Positions 18,943-27,685 of a DNA stretch of 64,000 nucleotides are shown one piece after another (the stretch's first letter is position 1; every line of letters starts with the position of its first letter). Origin of the DNA: Paenirhodobacter enshiensis (GTDB lineage: Bacteria; Pseudomonadota; Alphaproteobacteria; Rhodobacterales; Rhodobacteraceae); assembly GCF_000740785.1 (NCBI RefSeq), contig NZ_JFZB01000005.1:248001-312000 (forward strand), read 5' to 3'. A program made the translations under genes and the position numbers. The notes under the pieces are model-generated. The model saw nothing but the letters and a program-made list of their open reading frames with translations. It had not been told where the DNA came from and did not search any database.

Positions 18943-20091
18943 TCAGCTTGTCATGCTATCCCAGAAGGTCTTGACCTTCTTGAAGAAACTGGCCCCGGCC
19001 GGATTGTTCTCGGCCTCGATCTTCTCGAACTCGCGCAGCAGTTCCTTTTGCCGCGAAGTCAGGTTGACCGGTGTTTCCACCGACAGCTCGATCACCATGT
19101 CGCCGGTGCCGTTGCCGCGCAGCGCCGGCATCCCCTTGCCGCGCAGCCGCATCTGACGGCCCGACTGGCTGCCCGCCGGCACCTTCACCTTCGAGCGTCC
19201 GCCGTCGATCGTCGGAACCTCGACCTCGCCGCCGATCGCCGCCGTGACCATGGTCACCGGGACGTTGCAATACAGGTTCACCCCTTCGCGCTGGAAGATC
19301 GGATGCTCCTGCACCTCGATGAAGATGTAGAGATCGCCCGCCGGACCGCCGCGCATCCCGGCCTCGCCCTCGCCGGCGAGACGGATCCGCGTGCCGGTCT
19401 CCACCCCCGCGGGGATGTTGACGGAAAGCGTGCGCTCTTTCTCGGTGCGGCCGGCGCCATGGCAGACCTTGCAGGGGTTCTTGACCACCTGACCGGCACC
19501 GCCACAGGTCGGACAGGTCCGCTCGACGGTGAAGAAACCGTTCTGCGCCCGCACTTTACCCATGCCCGAGCAGGTCGGACAGGTCTGCGGTTCCGCGCCA
19601 CCCTCGGCCCCGGTGCCATTGCACGCGGTGCAGGGCGAAGAGCCGGGCACGGTGATCGCCTTCTGAACGCCCTTGTAGGATTCCTCGAGCGAAACCCGCA
19701 GGTTGTAACGCAGATCCGAACCGCGCGTCGCACGCGAGCGGCTGCCGCCGCGCCCGCCCATGCCGCCACCGCCGCCGAACAGATCCTCGAAGATGTCGGA
19801 GAAGGCCGAGGAGAAATCCCCCCCGCCAAAGCCCTGGCCGAAACCGCCGCCGCCGCCCATGCCGCCCTCGAAGGCCGCGTGGCCGTAGCGGTCATAGGCC
19901 GCCTTCTTCTCGGCGTCCTTCAGGCAGTCGTAGGCCTCGTTGACTTCCTTGAACAGCGACTCGGCGTCCGGGTTGTCCTTGTTCCGGTCAGGGTGAAGCT
20001 CTTTCGCCTTGCCGCGATAGGCTTTCTTGATTTCCTCGAACGAGGCCGTCCGGGCGACGCCCAGCACCTCGTAGAAATCGCGTTTTGCCAT
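18943..20091 (-). CDS. dnaJ: Co-chaperone DnaJ
   Basis: This 382-residue type I J-protein has HPD at residues 33-35, a Gly/Phe-rich stretch (about 75-125) and four zinc-finger repeats ([32 protein letters not shown]). The C-terminal substrate-binding domain ends in the [12 protein letters not shown] tail. It stimulates DnaK ATPase and delivers unfolded substrates. It is the second gene of the dnaK operon, 66 nt after dnaK with a hairpin between them, and is followed by a terminator. Confidence 0.97.
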   Translation of the reverse strand: MAKRDFYEVLGVARTASFEEIKKAYRGKAKELHPDRNKDNPDAESLFKEVNEAYDCLKDAEKKAAYDRYGHAAFEGGMGGGGGFGQGFGGGDFSSAFSDIFEDLFGGGGGMGGRGGSRSRATRGSDLRYNLRVSLEESYKGVQKAITVPGSSPCTACNGTGAEGGAEPQTCPTCSGMGKVRAQNGFFTVERTCPTCGGAGQVVKNPCKVCHGAGRTEKERTLSVNIPAGVETGTRIRLAGEGEAGMRGGPAGDLYIFIEVQEHPIFQREGVNLYCNVPVTMVTAAIGGEVEVPTIDGGRSKVKVPAGSQSGRQMRLRGKGMPALRGNGTGDMVIELSVETPVNLTSRQKELLREFEKIEAENNPAGASFFKKVKTFWDSMTS

Positions 20092-20117
20092 GCCAATTCC
20101 CCCTCGGGGAACAGAGA

Positions 20118-20138
20118 GCGGGCCCGCAAGGGGCCCGC
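20118..20138 (-). other. Hairpin in the dnaK-dnaJ intergenic region
   Basis: A perfect 8-bp stem GCGGGCCC / GGGCCCGC with a 5-nt loop lies between the dnaK stop and dnaJ start. No T tract follows on the minus strand, so partial attenuation or RNA processing is more likely than full termination. Confidence 0.55.
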
Positions 20139-20157
20139 CCGTCAGTTCCGTCGGCGC

Positions 20158-22074
20158 TTACTTGCGCTTGTTGTCGCCCATGTCCTCGAAGTCGGCGTCG
20201 ACGATGTTGTCGTCATCGGCCGCCCGCGGGGCATCGTCGTCATCGGCATGGCCTTCGCCTTCGGACTGCTGCGCCTTGTAGATCGCTTCACCGAGCTTCA
20301 TCGACGCATCGGTCAGGTTGCTGATCGCACCCTTGATCTTGCCGGCGTCCTCGGTTTTCAGCGCCTCTTCCAGCGCGGTGCAGGCGAATTCGATGGCTTC
20401 GACGGTCGAGGGGTCGACCTTGTCGCCATGCTCCTTGAGCGACTTCCTGGTGGAGTCGAGCAGGCTCTCGCCCTGGTTCTTGGTCTCGACCAGCTCCTTG
20501 CGCTTCTTGTCGGCCTCGGCATTCGCCTCGGCGTCCTTGACCATCTTCTCGATGTCCTCGTCGGACAGACCGCCCGAGGCCTGGATGGTGATCTGCTGCG
20601 ACTTGCCAGTGCCCTTGTCCTTGGCCGAAACCGAGACGATGCCGTTGGCGTCGATGTCGAAGGTCACCTCGATCTGCGGCACGCCACGCGGGGCGGGCGG
20701 GATCTGCTCGAGGTTGAACTGGCCGAGCATCTTGTTGTCGGCAGCCATCTCGCGCTCGCCCTGGAACACCCGGATCGTCACGGCGTTCTGGTTGTCCTCG
20801 GCGGTCGAGAAGACCTGGCTCTTCTTCGTCGGGATCGTCGTGTTGCGGTCGATCAGACGGGTGAACACGCCACCCAGCGTCTCGATGCCGAGCGACAGCG
20901 GCGTGACGTCGAGCAGAACCACGTCCTTCACGTCGCCCTGCAGCACGCCGGCCTGGATCGCGGCGCCCATGGCGACGACTTCATCCGGGTTCACGCCCTT
21001 GTGGGGTTCCTTGCCGAAGAACTCGGTCACCGCCTCGACGACCTTGGGCATACGGGTCATGCCGCCGACCAGAACCACCTCGTCAATCTCGCCCTTCGAG
21101 ACACCCGCATCCTTCAGCGCGGCTTCACAGGGCTTGAGCGACTTCTTGATCAGGTCGCCGACCAGGTTTTCCAGCTTCGCACGGGTGAGCTTCATCACCA
21201 TGTGCAGCGGCGTGCCGGTCTTCATGTCCATCGAGATGAACGGCTGGTTGATGTCGGTCTGCTGGCTGGAGGACAGCTCGATCTTCGCCTTTTCGGCCGC
21301 TTCCTTCAGACGCTGCAGCGCCATCTTGTCCGCGGTCAGATCGACGCCATGCTCTTTCTTGAACTCGTCCGCGAGGTAATGGACGATGCGCATGTCGAAG
21401 TCTTCGCCGCCGAGGAAGGTGTCGCCGTTGGTCGACTTCACTTCGAACAGGCCGTCGTCGATCTCGAGGATCGTGATATCGAAGGTGCCGCCGCCGAGGT
21501 CATAGACCGCGATCGTCTTGGTTTCCTTCTTGTCGAGGCCATAGGCGAGCGCGGCCGCCGTGGGCTCGTTGATGATGCGCAGGACTTCGAGACCGGCGAT
21601 CTTGCCGGCGTCCTTGGTGGCCTGACGCTGAGCGTCGTTGAAATAGGCCGGAACCGTGATGACGGCCTGCGTCACCGGCTCGCCGAGATAGCTCTCGGCG
21701 GTTTCCTTCATCTTCTGCAGAATGATGGCCGAGATCTGGGCGGGCGAGAACTTGTCGCCGCGCACCTCGACCCAGGCGTCGCCATTGCCGCCGTCGACGA
21801 TGGCATAGGGAACGAGCTTCTTGTCCTTCTGGACTTCGGCATCGCCCACCTTGCGCCCGATCAGACGCTTGACGGCGAAAACGGTGTTGGTCGGGTTGGT
21901 GACGGCCTGACGCTTAGCGGCCTGACCGACCAGACGTTCGTTGTCGGTGAAGGCGACGATCGAGGGCGTGGTGCGCGCACCTTCCGAGTTCTCGATCACG
22001 CGGGGCTGCGAGCCGTCCATGATGGCCACGCAGGAGTTCGTGGTCCCGAGGTCGATCCCGATGACTTTGGACAT
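20158..22074 (-). CDS. dnaK: Hsp70 chaperone DnaK
   Basis: The 638-residue Hsp70 has the N-terminal phosphate-1 motif [12 protein letters not shown], connect and phosphate-2 motifs ([10 protein letters not shown]) and adenosine motif [11 protein letters not shown]. The substrate-binding domain contains [16 protein letters not shown], and the C-terminal lid ends in an acidic tail ([19 protein letters not shown]). It folds new and stress-damaged proteins with DnaJ and GrpE. grpE is not adjacent. A heat-shock-type promoter candidate lies about 130 nt upstream. Confidence 0.98.
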   Translation of the reverse strand: MSKVIGIDLGTTNSCVAIMDGSQPRVIENSEGARTTPSIVAFTDNERLVGQAAKRQAVTNPTNTVFAVKRLIGRKVGDAEVQKDKKLVPYAIVDGGNGDAWVEVRGDKFSPAQISAIILQKMKETAESYLGEPVTQAVITVPAYFNDAQRQATKDAGKIAGLEVLRIINEPTAAALAYGLDKKETKTIAVYDLGGGTFDITILEIDDGLFEVKSTNGDTFLGGEDFDMRIVHYLADEFKKEHGVDLTADKMALQRLKEAAEKAKIELSSSQQTDINQPFISMDMKTGTPLHMVMKLTRAKLENLVGDLIKKSLKPCEAALKDAGVSKGEIDEVVLVGGMTRMPKVVEAVTEFFGKEPHKGVNPDEVVAMGAAIQAGVLQGDVKDVVLLDVTPLSLGIETLGGVFTRLIDRNTTIPTKKSQVFSTAEDNQNAVTIRVFQGEREMAADNKMLGQFNLEQIPPAPRGVPQIEVTFDIDANGIVSVSAKDKGTGKSQQITIQASGGLSDEDIEKMVKDAEANAEADKKRKELVETKNQGESLLDSTRKSLKEHGDKVDPSTVEAIEFACTALEEALKTEDAGKIKGAISNLTDASMKLGEAIYKAQQSEGEGHADDDDAPRAADDDNIVDADFEDMGDNKRK

Positions 22075-22205
22075 ATCTTTACCTCTTCCTTCGGCGATAT
22101 GGCGGGGTCGGGTCCCATCAGGCCCCCGATCCCCTATCCCAGGGTTTCAGTTTGACCCGGTCCGGGGCAGGCCTCGCGGCGCTGCCCCTTCCGGGCTTCT
22201 GGGCG

Positions 22206-22235
22206 TATATAAGAAGGCGAAAATGCCGCTGCAAG
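22206..22235 (-). promoter_or_regulatory. Candidate heat-shock (RpoH) promoter of dnaKJ
   Basis: On the minus strand CTTGC (22231-22235) and CTTATATA (22206-22213) are separated by 17 bp. The CTTG box with a C-T/A-rich -10 resembles alphaproteobacterial sigma-32 promoters. It lies in the divergent region between dnaK and the AlkB dioxygenase gene. Confidence 0.5.
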
Positions 22236-22263
22236 GCGCGCAGGGACAGGAAGCGAAAGACTC

Positions 22264-22887
22264 ATGCCGGAATTTCCCGACCGCCCGTTTCCTCAACGGA
22301 TCCGGGGCCTTCTGCACTATCCGGGCTGGCTCTCCTCGGATGAACAGCGCGCCCTGGCCGAAGACGTGCGCCAGATCGCGGTCCGCGCGCCGCTGTTTTC
22401 GCCGATCACCCCCTCCGGCAAGGCGATGTCGGTGCGGATGACCTCGGCGGGCCGGTTCGGCTGGACCGCGGACCGGCAGGGCTATCGCTACGCGCCGGCC
22501 CATCCCTCGGGCCTGCCCTGGCCCGCGATCCCCGAAAGCGTCCTCGCCATCTGGCGCGCCGTCGTTCCCGAGGCCCGTGCCCCCGAAAGCTGCCTCGTCA
22601 ACTTCTACGGCCCCGAGGCGCGCATGGGCCTGCATCAGGACCGCGACGAGCGCGATCTGTCGCAACCCGTGGTCTCGATCAGCCTCGGCGACGACGCGCT
22701 GTTCAGGATCGGATCGGAAACCCGCGGCGGGCCGAGCCAGAGCCTGTGGCTGCGCTCGGGAGACGTTCTGGTGATGGGAGGCGAAGCCCGGCTGCTGCAT
22801 CATGGCATCGACCGGATAGCCCCCGGCAGCTCCATGCTGCTGCGCGGGCCGGGCCGGATCAACCTGACCTTGCGCGTGGTCAGCTGA
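22264..22887 (+). CDS. alkB: Alpha-ketoglutarate-dependent DNA repair dioxygenase AlkB
   Basis: This 207-residue 2-oxoglutarate/Fe(II) dioxygenase shows the iron triad His and Asp in LHQDRDE and His in LLHHGIDR, plus the co-substrate-binding Arg in RINLTLR. The nucleotide-recognition-lid part (GKAMSVRMTSAGRFGW) matches Escherichia coli AlkB, which repairs 1-methyladenine and 3-methylcytosine. The start ATG has an AAGCGAAAGACTC leader with only a weak site. It diverges from dnaK and is convergent with the alkane monooxygenase gene, which unfortunately shares the same gene symbol. Confidence 0.92.
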   Translation: MPEFPDRPFPQRIRGLLHYPGWLSSDEQRALAEDVRQIAVRAPLFSPITPSGKAMSVRMTSAGRFGWTADRQGYRYAPAHPSGLPWPAIPESVLAIWRAVVPEARAPESCLVNFYGPEARMGLHQDRDERDLSQPVVSISLGDDALFRIGSETRGGPSQSLWLRSGDVLVMGGEARLLHHGIDRIAPGSSMLLRGPGRINLTLRVVS

Positions 22888-22904
22888 GCTTCGCCCTGCC
22901 GCAC

Positions 22905-22947
22905 CTGCGGGAGCCTCCGGCGGGGATATTTAAGGCGAATCGAAAGG
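22905..22947 (+). repeat. Dispersed repeat, copy B (shortened and divergent)
   Basis: The unit keeps a GGGAGCCTCCGGCGGGGATATTT core and the tail GGCGAATCGAAAGG but lacks the full first hairpin. It is head-to-head with copy C. Confidence 0.7.
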
Positions 22948-22987
22948 GTAAACTGCGCTCTTCCTTTCGATTCGCCTTAAATATCCC
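22923..22987. repeat. 25-bp perfect palindrome formed by repeat copies B and C
   Basis: Bases 22923-22947 are the exact reverse complement of 22963-22987, with a 15-nt spacer. The arms contain GATATTTAAGGCGAATCGAA. Transcribed from either side it would form a long hairpin between the convergent AlkB dioxygenase and alkane monooxygenase genes. Confidence 0.9.
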
Positions 22988-23029
22988 GGGGGTGAGGGCC
23001 GCAGGCCCGAGGGGGCAGAGCCCCCTTTC
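22963..23029 (-). repeat. Dispersed GC-rich palindromic repeat, copy C
   Basis: Read on the minus strand it has AGGGGGC-TCT-GCCCCCT, GGGCC-TGC-GGCCC and CCCCCGGGATATTT, then AAGGCGAATCGAAAGG. This is the same unit as copies A and E in opposite orientation. Confidence 0.85.
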
Positions 23030-23070
23030 TTGATCTTTCGGCGGGGCAGCGCCTCCTGCCTTTTCTCCCG

Positions 23071-24213
23071 TCACACCGATCCGCGCGGCATCGGGTTGGT
23101 GCCCTTGTTGTAGGCGCTCCAGTCCTCGATCTGCGGATAGTAGCGTTTGCGCCAGGCCCGCACGCGCGGGTTCATCCGCCGCCGCCACAGGGGCGGGATC
23201 ATCGCGAGCGTGGTCATCGCCGGGTAACCGAAAGGCAGCTGCGGCGCCTCTTCGGCGGAATAGGTCTGCAGCAGCGGGAAACGCCGGTTCGGCTTGTAAT
23301 GGTGATCCGAATGGCGCTGCAGGTTCAGCAACAGCCAGTTCGAGGCCATATGCTCGGCGTTCCAGCTGTGGCGCGGCAGGACATGCTCGTATTTGCCATC
23401 GCCCAGATAGGCGCGGGTCAGCCCGTAATGCTCGACATAGTTGGTCAGTTCGAGCTGCCACACCGCCACCACCGCCTGGAACAGGAACAGGCAAAGCCCG
23501 ACCCAGCCGCCGACGATCAGCGCCAGAACCAGCGCCGCCGCCTGCAATGCCGCATAGCGCCAGAACGGGTTCGACGGGTGCCGCATCGTCCGCCCGGCTC
23601 GGGCGAGCTTCAGCTTCTCCGCTTGCCAGGCCGAACGCGGGCAATCGCGCAGAACGCGAACGAAATAGCGGTGGAACCCTTCATTGTAGCGCGCGCTGAC
23701 CGCATCGCGCGGCGTGCCGACCCAGAGGTGATGAACCAGAAGATGCTCGGTGCGGAAATGCGAATAAAGCACCGTCGCCAGCAGCAGATCGGCAAGGCCG
23801 CGTTCGGCCCGGTTTCTCTGGTGCATCAGCTCGTGGGCATAGTTGATCCCGACCGTGCCCGAGATCACGCCGACGCCGAAGAACAACACCACGGTCTCCA
23901 GTGCGCCGAGATGGTCGGTATGGGTCACCCACCAGATCAGCGCATAGATCGTCACCAGCTGCACCGGGAACCAGATCAGCGTGATCAGCCGATACCAGAA
24001 CAGCTCCTCGTCAGGCGTCGAAGTGTCGGGCTGATCCTCGTTCAGCCCGAGGATGGCATCGAGAACGGTGACCAGCGTCCAGCCGTAAAGCGGCATCAGG
24101 ACGACGGTCCAGCCGCCGAACCAGGCGCCGATCATCGCGATGGGAATCATCCCGAGCGACATCCAGAACGGCAGCGCACGGCTGGGGCGGCGGATTTCCT
24201 CGCGGGTGGACAT
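23071..24213 (-). CDS. Alkane 1-monooxygenase (AlkB-type membrane di-iron hydroxylase)
   Basis: This 380-residue integral membrane protein has the conserved His boxes HELMHQ, EHLLVHH and LQRHSDHH plus the family signature NYVEHYGL. Five or six hydrophobic helices lie in the usual places. The enzyme hydroxylates the terminal carbon of alkanes or similar chains using O2 and electrons from rubredoxin. No rubredoxin or reductase gene is adjacent, so electron partners must be elsewhere. The second His box reads EHLLVHH where EHxxGHH is usual. The start MSTREEI is chosen for the AAGGGGG site. The product family has the same gene name as the DNA repair enzyme next door. Confidence 0.88.
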   Translation of the reverse strand: MSTREEIRRPSRALPFWMSLGMIPIAMIGAWFGGWTVVLMPLYGWTLVTVLDAILGLNEDQPDTSTPDEELFWYRLITLIWFPVQLVTIYALIWWVTHTDHLGALETVVLFFGVGVISGTVGINYAHELMHQRNRAERGLADLLLATVLYSHFRTEHLLVHHLWVGTPRDAVSARYNEGFHRYFVRVLRDCPRSAWQAEKLKLARAGRTMRHPSNPFWRYAALQAAALVLALIVGGWVGLCLFLFQAVVAVWQLELTNYVEHYGLTRAYLGDGKYEHVLPRHSWNAEHMASNWLLLNLQRHSDHHYKPNRRFPLLQTYSAEEAPQLPFGYPAMTTLAMIPPLWRRRMNPRVRAWRKRYYPQIEDWSAYNKGTNPMPRGSV

Positions 24214-24273
24214 GGGGGCCCCCTTTCCACGCCGATGATACCAGCCCGCCCCCGGGGCGCAATCGTTCACGGT

Positions 24274-25329
24274 TCAGCCGGGCTGCGACACGAAGGCGCT
24301 TTGCGCCGCATCCCAGACCTTGCGCATCACCGTGGGCAGATCGCCGGGGCGGAAATTCGCGCGGGGGGTGAATCCCGGCCCCTCGACCTCGGCCGCGAAG
24401 ACGCGCAACACCAGATGGAAATGCGTGAAGGTGTGACGCACGGCCGAGGGGGCCTCGACCCAACCGGCGGCGAAGGGCGGGCAGGGCGAGGGGCTTTCGC
24501 CCCAGTCCGAGCCGGGAAACCCCGCCATCCCGCCCAGCAACCCGCGGTCCGGCCGCCGTTCGAGGAACACGTCGCCCCGGGCGTTGCGTGCGACATAGAT
24601 CAGCCCGTGACGGGTGGGCTTCTCGGGCTTCGGGGCCTTGCGCGGCAGCTCGGCCGCGATGCCACGGGCGCGCGCGGCGCAGACGTCATCGAGCGGACAC
24701 AGCGCGCAGACCGGCGCGCGCGGCGTGCAGATCGTCGCGCCCAGATCCATCATCGCCTGAGCGTGATCGCCGGGGCGCTGGGCGGGGGTCAGCCGCCCGG
24801 CGAGGCGCACGAGTTCGGGCTTTGCCCCGGGCAGCGGCGCCTCGACAGCCCACAGGCGCGAGACCACGCGCTCCACATTGCCGTCAACCACCGTCGCAGC
24901 CTCGTCGAAGGCGATCGAGGCCACCGCCGCTGCAGTATAGGGCCCGATCCCCGGCAGGGCCGCCAGCGCGGCCGCCGTGCGCGGGAAGGCCCCGCCATGC
25001 TCGAAGGCGACGGCCCGGGCGCATTTCAGCAGGTTGCGGGCGCGCGCGTAATAGCCAAGCCCCGCCCATTCGGCCATGACATCGGCGTCCGCCGCCGCCG
25101 CCAGTGCGCCGACATCGGGCCAGCGTTCGGTGAAGCGGCGGAAGTAATCGCGCACCGTGGCGACGGTGGTCTGCTGCAACATCACCTCGGACAGCCAGAC
25201 GCGATAGGGATCGGGCTGTTCTCCCGCAGCACGGCGGGCGGGCGACACCCGCCAGGGCAGGTCGCGCGCCTGCCGGTCATACCAGTCGAGCAGGGCCCTG
25301 CCGGCCCGCGCCTCTTCGCCGTCACGCAA
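24274..25329 (-). CDS. mutY: A/G-specific adenine glycosylase MutY
   Basis: This 351-residue glycosylase has the HhH region LPGIGPYTAAAVASIAF with the catalytic Asp in VVDGNVERV. The 4Fe-4S cluster cysteines C-x6-C-x2-C-x5-C are present (CTPRAPVCALCPLDDVC), as is a C-terminal NUDIX-like domain recognising 8-oxoG. It removes adenine opposite 8-oxoguanine. The best start is a TTG at 25329; no ATG or GTG in frame lies nearby, so the N-terminus is somewhat uncertain. mutT, the companion anti-oxidation enzyme, is 13 kb away. Confidence 0.92.
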   Translation of the reverse strand: MRDGEEARAGRALLDWYDRQARDLPWRVSPARRAAGEQPDPYRVWLSEVMLQQTTVATVRDYFRRFTERWPDVGALAAAADADVMAEWAGLGYYARARNLLKCARAVAFEHGGAFPRTAAALAALPGIGPYTAAAVASIAFDEAATVVDGNVERVVSRLWAVEAPLPGAKPELVRLAGRLTPAQRPGDHAQAMMDLGATICTPRAPVCALCPLDDVCAARARGIAAELPRKAPKPEKPTRHGLIYVARNARGDVFLERRPDRGLLGGMAGFPGSDWGESPSPCPPFAAGWVEAPSAVRHTFTHFHLVLRVFAAEVEGPGFTPRANFRPGDLPTVMRKVWDAAQSAFVSQPG

Positions 25330-25421
25330 ACTTTATGCCCCGTCCTTGTCCGAGTAATCTTATCGGGTGGCAAAGCCCTCCCGCTCGCCTAGAATAGTCG
25401 CTGAAACCGGAAAGGACAGGG

Positions 25422-25970
25422 ATGAGCGACGAACGCCCCGCGGCCCCCAGATCGGAGCGGCACAGCCGCGGCTTCGAGGCCGCCTCGCGCCTGCTGCGCG
25501 AGCGCATCCGCGTCGCCGGCGAGGCGCGCGGCTTTGCAGTGTCGCGGCTGCTGACCCAATGGCCCGAGATCGTCGGCGAAGAGCTGGCCCGCCTGTCGCG
25601 CCCGGTGCGTGTGGGCTATGGCAAGAGCGGCTTCGGTGCCACCCTGACTCTCCTGGTCGAGGGCGCGGCTGCCCCCATCGTCGACATGAGCCGCGAGCGT
25701 ATCCGCGAGAAGGTCAATGCCTGCTACGGGTACAACGCGATCTCGCGGGTGATGCTGACCCAGACCGCCGCCACCGGCTTCGCCGAGGGACAGGCGGTGT
25801 TCACCCCCGCCCCGAAGGCGCGCCCCGCCGCCCCTTCGCCCGAAGTCCGCGCCGCCGCCGAGGCGACGGCCGAGGGCTGTCACGATTCCGATCTGCGCGC
25901 CGCCCTCGAGACGCTGGCGCAGAACGTCCTGATGAAAACGTCCGGGAAGGCCGGACAGAAGAAAGGCTGA
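25422..25970 (+). CDS. DciA-like DUF721 protein
   Basis: The 182-residue protein has a DUF721 domain in its N-terminal two thirds (LTQWPEIVGEELARLSRPVRV, then a strand-rich part). DUF721 includes DciA, the replicative-helicase operator of bacteria without DnaC, but this alphaproteobacterial version has not been placed by any motif I can verify. A Pro/Ala-rich linker and a helical tail follow. It is 2 nt upstream of a DsbA-like gene, a conserved alphaproteobacterial pairing, and divergent from mutY. Confidence 0.75.
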   Translation: MSDERPAAPRSERHSRGFEAASRLLRERIRVAGEARGFAVSRLLTQWPEIVGEELARLSRPVRVGYGKSGFGATLTLLVEGAAAPIVDMSRERIREKVNACYGYNAISRVMLTQTAATGFAEGQAVFTPAPKARPAAPSPEVRAAAEATAEGCHDSDLRAALETLAQNVLMKTSGKAGQKKG

Positions 25971-25972
25971 AC

Positions 25973-26662
25973 ATGAACCGTCGCACCCTTCTCCTCGGCA
26001 CGGCCGGGGCTGCCCTTGTCGCTGCCGCGGGGGGCTGGATCTCGAACCAGACCCGTTTCGTGCGCCCGGCCGCGGCCGAGGACACCGGCACCACCCCGGC
26101 CCAGACCCCGCCGCCCGCCGCCGGTGCCACGCCAGAGATTGTGCCGGACATTCCCCTCGGCAGCCCGGATGCCAAGGTGACGATGATCGAATACGGCTCG
26201 TTCACCTGCCCGCATTGCGCCGATTTCCATAACGAGGTCTTCGGTCAGCTGAAGAAGGATTACATCGACACCGGCAAGGTGCGGTTCATCTTCCGCGAGG
26301 TCTATTTCGACAAGTTCGGTCTGTGGGCCGGTATGGTCGCGCAATGCGGCGGCGCGCTGAAGTATTATGGCATCGTCGACATGATCTACACCGAGCAGCG
26401 CGACTGGTTCGGCGACGGCAAGGCGCAGACGATCTCGGACAACCTGCGCAAGATCGGTCTGCGTGCCGGGCTGACCAAGGAGCAGCTCGATGCCTGCATG
26501 AACGATCAGGCCCATGCTCAGGCGATGGTCGCGACGTATCAGAAGCACGCCACCGACGACAGCATCGACGCTACGCCGAGCTTCGTCATCAACGGCCAGA
26601 AATATTCCAACATGTCCTATGCCGACATCAAGAAGATCCTGGACGAGAAGCTCGCCGGCTGA
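25973..26662 (+). CDS. DsbA-family thiol:disulfide oxidoreductase
   Basis: This 229-residue protein has an N-terminal signal anchor with an RR pair (MNRRTLLLGTAGAALVAAAGG), a Pro/Thr/Ala-rich linker and a thioredoxin-like DsbA domain. The active site is CPHC in YGSFTCPHCADFH, and the cis-Pro loop is ATPSFVI. It probably oxidises or isomerises disulfides in the periplasm. It lacks the length of Escherichia coli DsbA insertions and resembles the alphaproteobacterial DsbA2/ScsC-like group. It is co-transcribed with the DUF721 gene. Confidence 0.9.
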   Translation: MNRRTLLLGTAGAALVAAAGGWISNQTRFVRPAAAEDTGTTPAQTPPPAAGATPEIVPDIPLGSPDAKVTMIEYGSFTCPHCADFHNEVFGQLKKDYIDTGKVRFIFREVYFDKFGLWAGMVAQCGGALKYYGIVDMIYTEQRDWFGDGKAQTISDNLRKIGLRAGLTKEQLDACMNDQAHAQAMVATYQKHATDDSIDATPSFVINGQKYSNMSYADIKKILDEKLAG

Positions 26663-26675
26663 TGCCACGGGTCGG

Positions 26676-26692
26676 GGCCCGCTACGCGGGCC
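26676..26692. terminator. Bidirectional hairpin between convergent DsbA-like and lpxK genes
   Basis: GGCCCGC-TAC-GCGGGCC, a perfect 7-bp stem, sits immediately between the two convergent stop codons. There is no T tract, so strength is uncertain. Confidence 0.5.
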
Positions 26693-27685
26693 TCAGCATC
26701 CGATCCGGTCCAGCGCCGCATTGAGCGGCGCCGGATCTTCCAGTTGCAGCCGCACCGGCAGCACCCGGATTCGCCCGGCCCAGTCCGGAGGCAGGCGCAT
26801 CGCGTCCTTTTCCGTCGTGACCAGTTCCGCCTTCAGGTCGAGGGCGCGCAGGTCCTGTGCCTCGAGCCATTGCCGCGTCAGCGGCTGATGATCGCCCAGG
26901 GGGGCGGTCGCCACCACCTCGGCGCCAAGGCTGCGCAGCGTGTCGAAGAATTTCTCCGGATGGCCGATCCCTGCGAAGGCGAGCACCCGGCGGCCCTGCC
27001 AGTTTTCGTCTTCAGCCGGGACCAGCGCGCCACGCAGATGCGGGATGGCGATGGCGTGGCCCCATTGGCGCGCGAAGGCCTCCTGCGCGGCGGGGGTGCC
27101 GATCGACAACAGCAGATCGGCCCGGGCGAGGCCTGCCGTCACCGGCTCGCGCAGCGGGCCCGCGGGCAGGCAGCGCCCGTTGCCGAAGCCGCGCGCGGCA
27201 TCCACCACCACGATCGACAGCGTCTTTACCAGCGCCGGGTTCTGGAACCCGTCGTCGAGAACGATTGCCTCTGCGCCGCTCGCGATGGCGGCCACGGCAC
27301 CTGCCGCGCGGTCGCGCGCCACCCAGACCGGAACGCCCGTGCTGCGGGCGAGAAGCAGCGGCTCGTCGCCCACGGCGGCGGCATCGTGCCAGGCGGTGTC
27401 CACCTGAACCGGGCCGGTCAGAGTGCCGCCATGACCGCGGCTGACGATCTGCGGCCGCACGCCGCGCGCCTGCAACAGGGCGATCAGCGCAATTGCCGTG
27501 GGCGTCTTGCCTGTGCCACCGGCATTCAGATTGCCGATGCAGATCACCGGCACCGCGGTGTGCAGCCCCGTCCGGCGTAGCCGCGCCGCCGTCATCGCGG
27601 CATAAACCCGCCCGAGCGGGGCAAGCAGCCGTGCCGGAAGGCTCGGCTTGTCAGGGGGGGTGAACCAGAAGGCGGGGGTGCGCAT
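26693..27685 (-). CDS. lpxK: Tetraacyldisaccharide 4'-kinase LpxK
   Basis: This 330-residue inner-membrane kinase phosphorylates the lipid A precursor at the 4' position. Visible are the N-terminal membrane-binding helix region, the P-loop [13 protein letters not shown] and motifs [14 protein letters not shown] and VLDDGFQNP. Length is normal. Its ATG overlaps the waaA stop by one base (TGATG), so translation is coupled to the Kdo transferase gene, the next enzyme in lipid A/Kdo assembly. Confidence 0.94.
   Translation of the reverse strand: MRTPAFWFTPPDKPSLPARLLAPLGRVYAAMTAARLRRTGLHTAVPVICIGNLNAGGTGKTPTAIALIALLQARGVRPQIVSRGHGGTLTGPVQVDTAWHDAAAVGDEPLLLARSTGVPVWVARDRAAGAVAAIASGAEAIVLDDGFQNPALVKTLSIVVVDAARGFGNGRCLPAGPLREPVTAGLARADLLLSIGTPAAQEAFARQWGHAIAIPHLRGALVPAEDENWQGRRVLAFAGIGHPEKFFDTLRSLGAEVVATAPLGDHQPLTRQWLEAQDLRALDLKAELVTTEKDAMRLPPDWAGRIRVLPVRLQLEDPAPLNAALDRIGC

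Noticed and set aside
19048-22155. A 1035-codon open frame antisense to dnaJ and dnaK
   Set aside because: Long antisense frames are expected in GC-rich DNA where third-position GC bias removes stop codons. Its sequence is rich in Arg, Asp and His without any domain, and dnaKJ on the other strand are certain.
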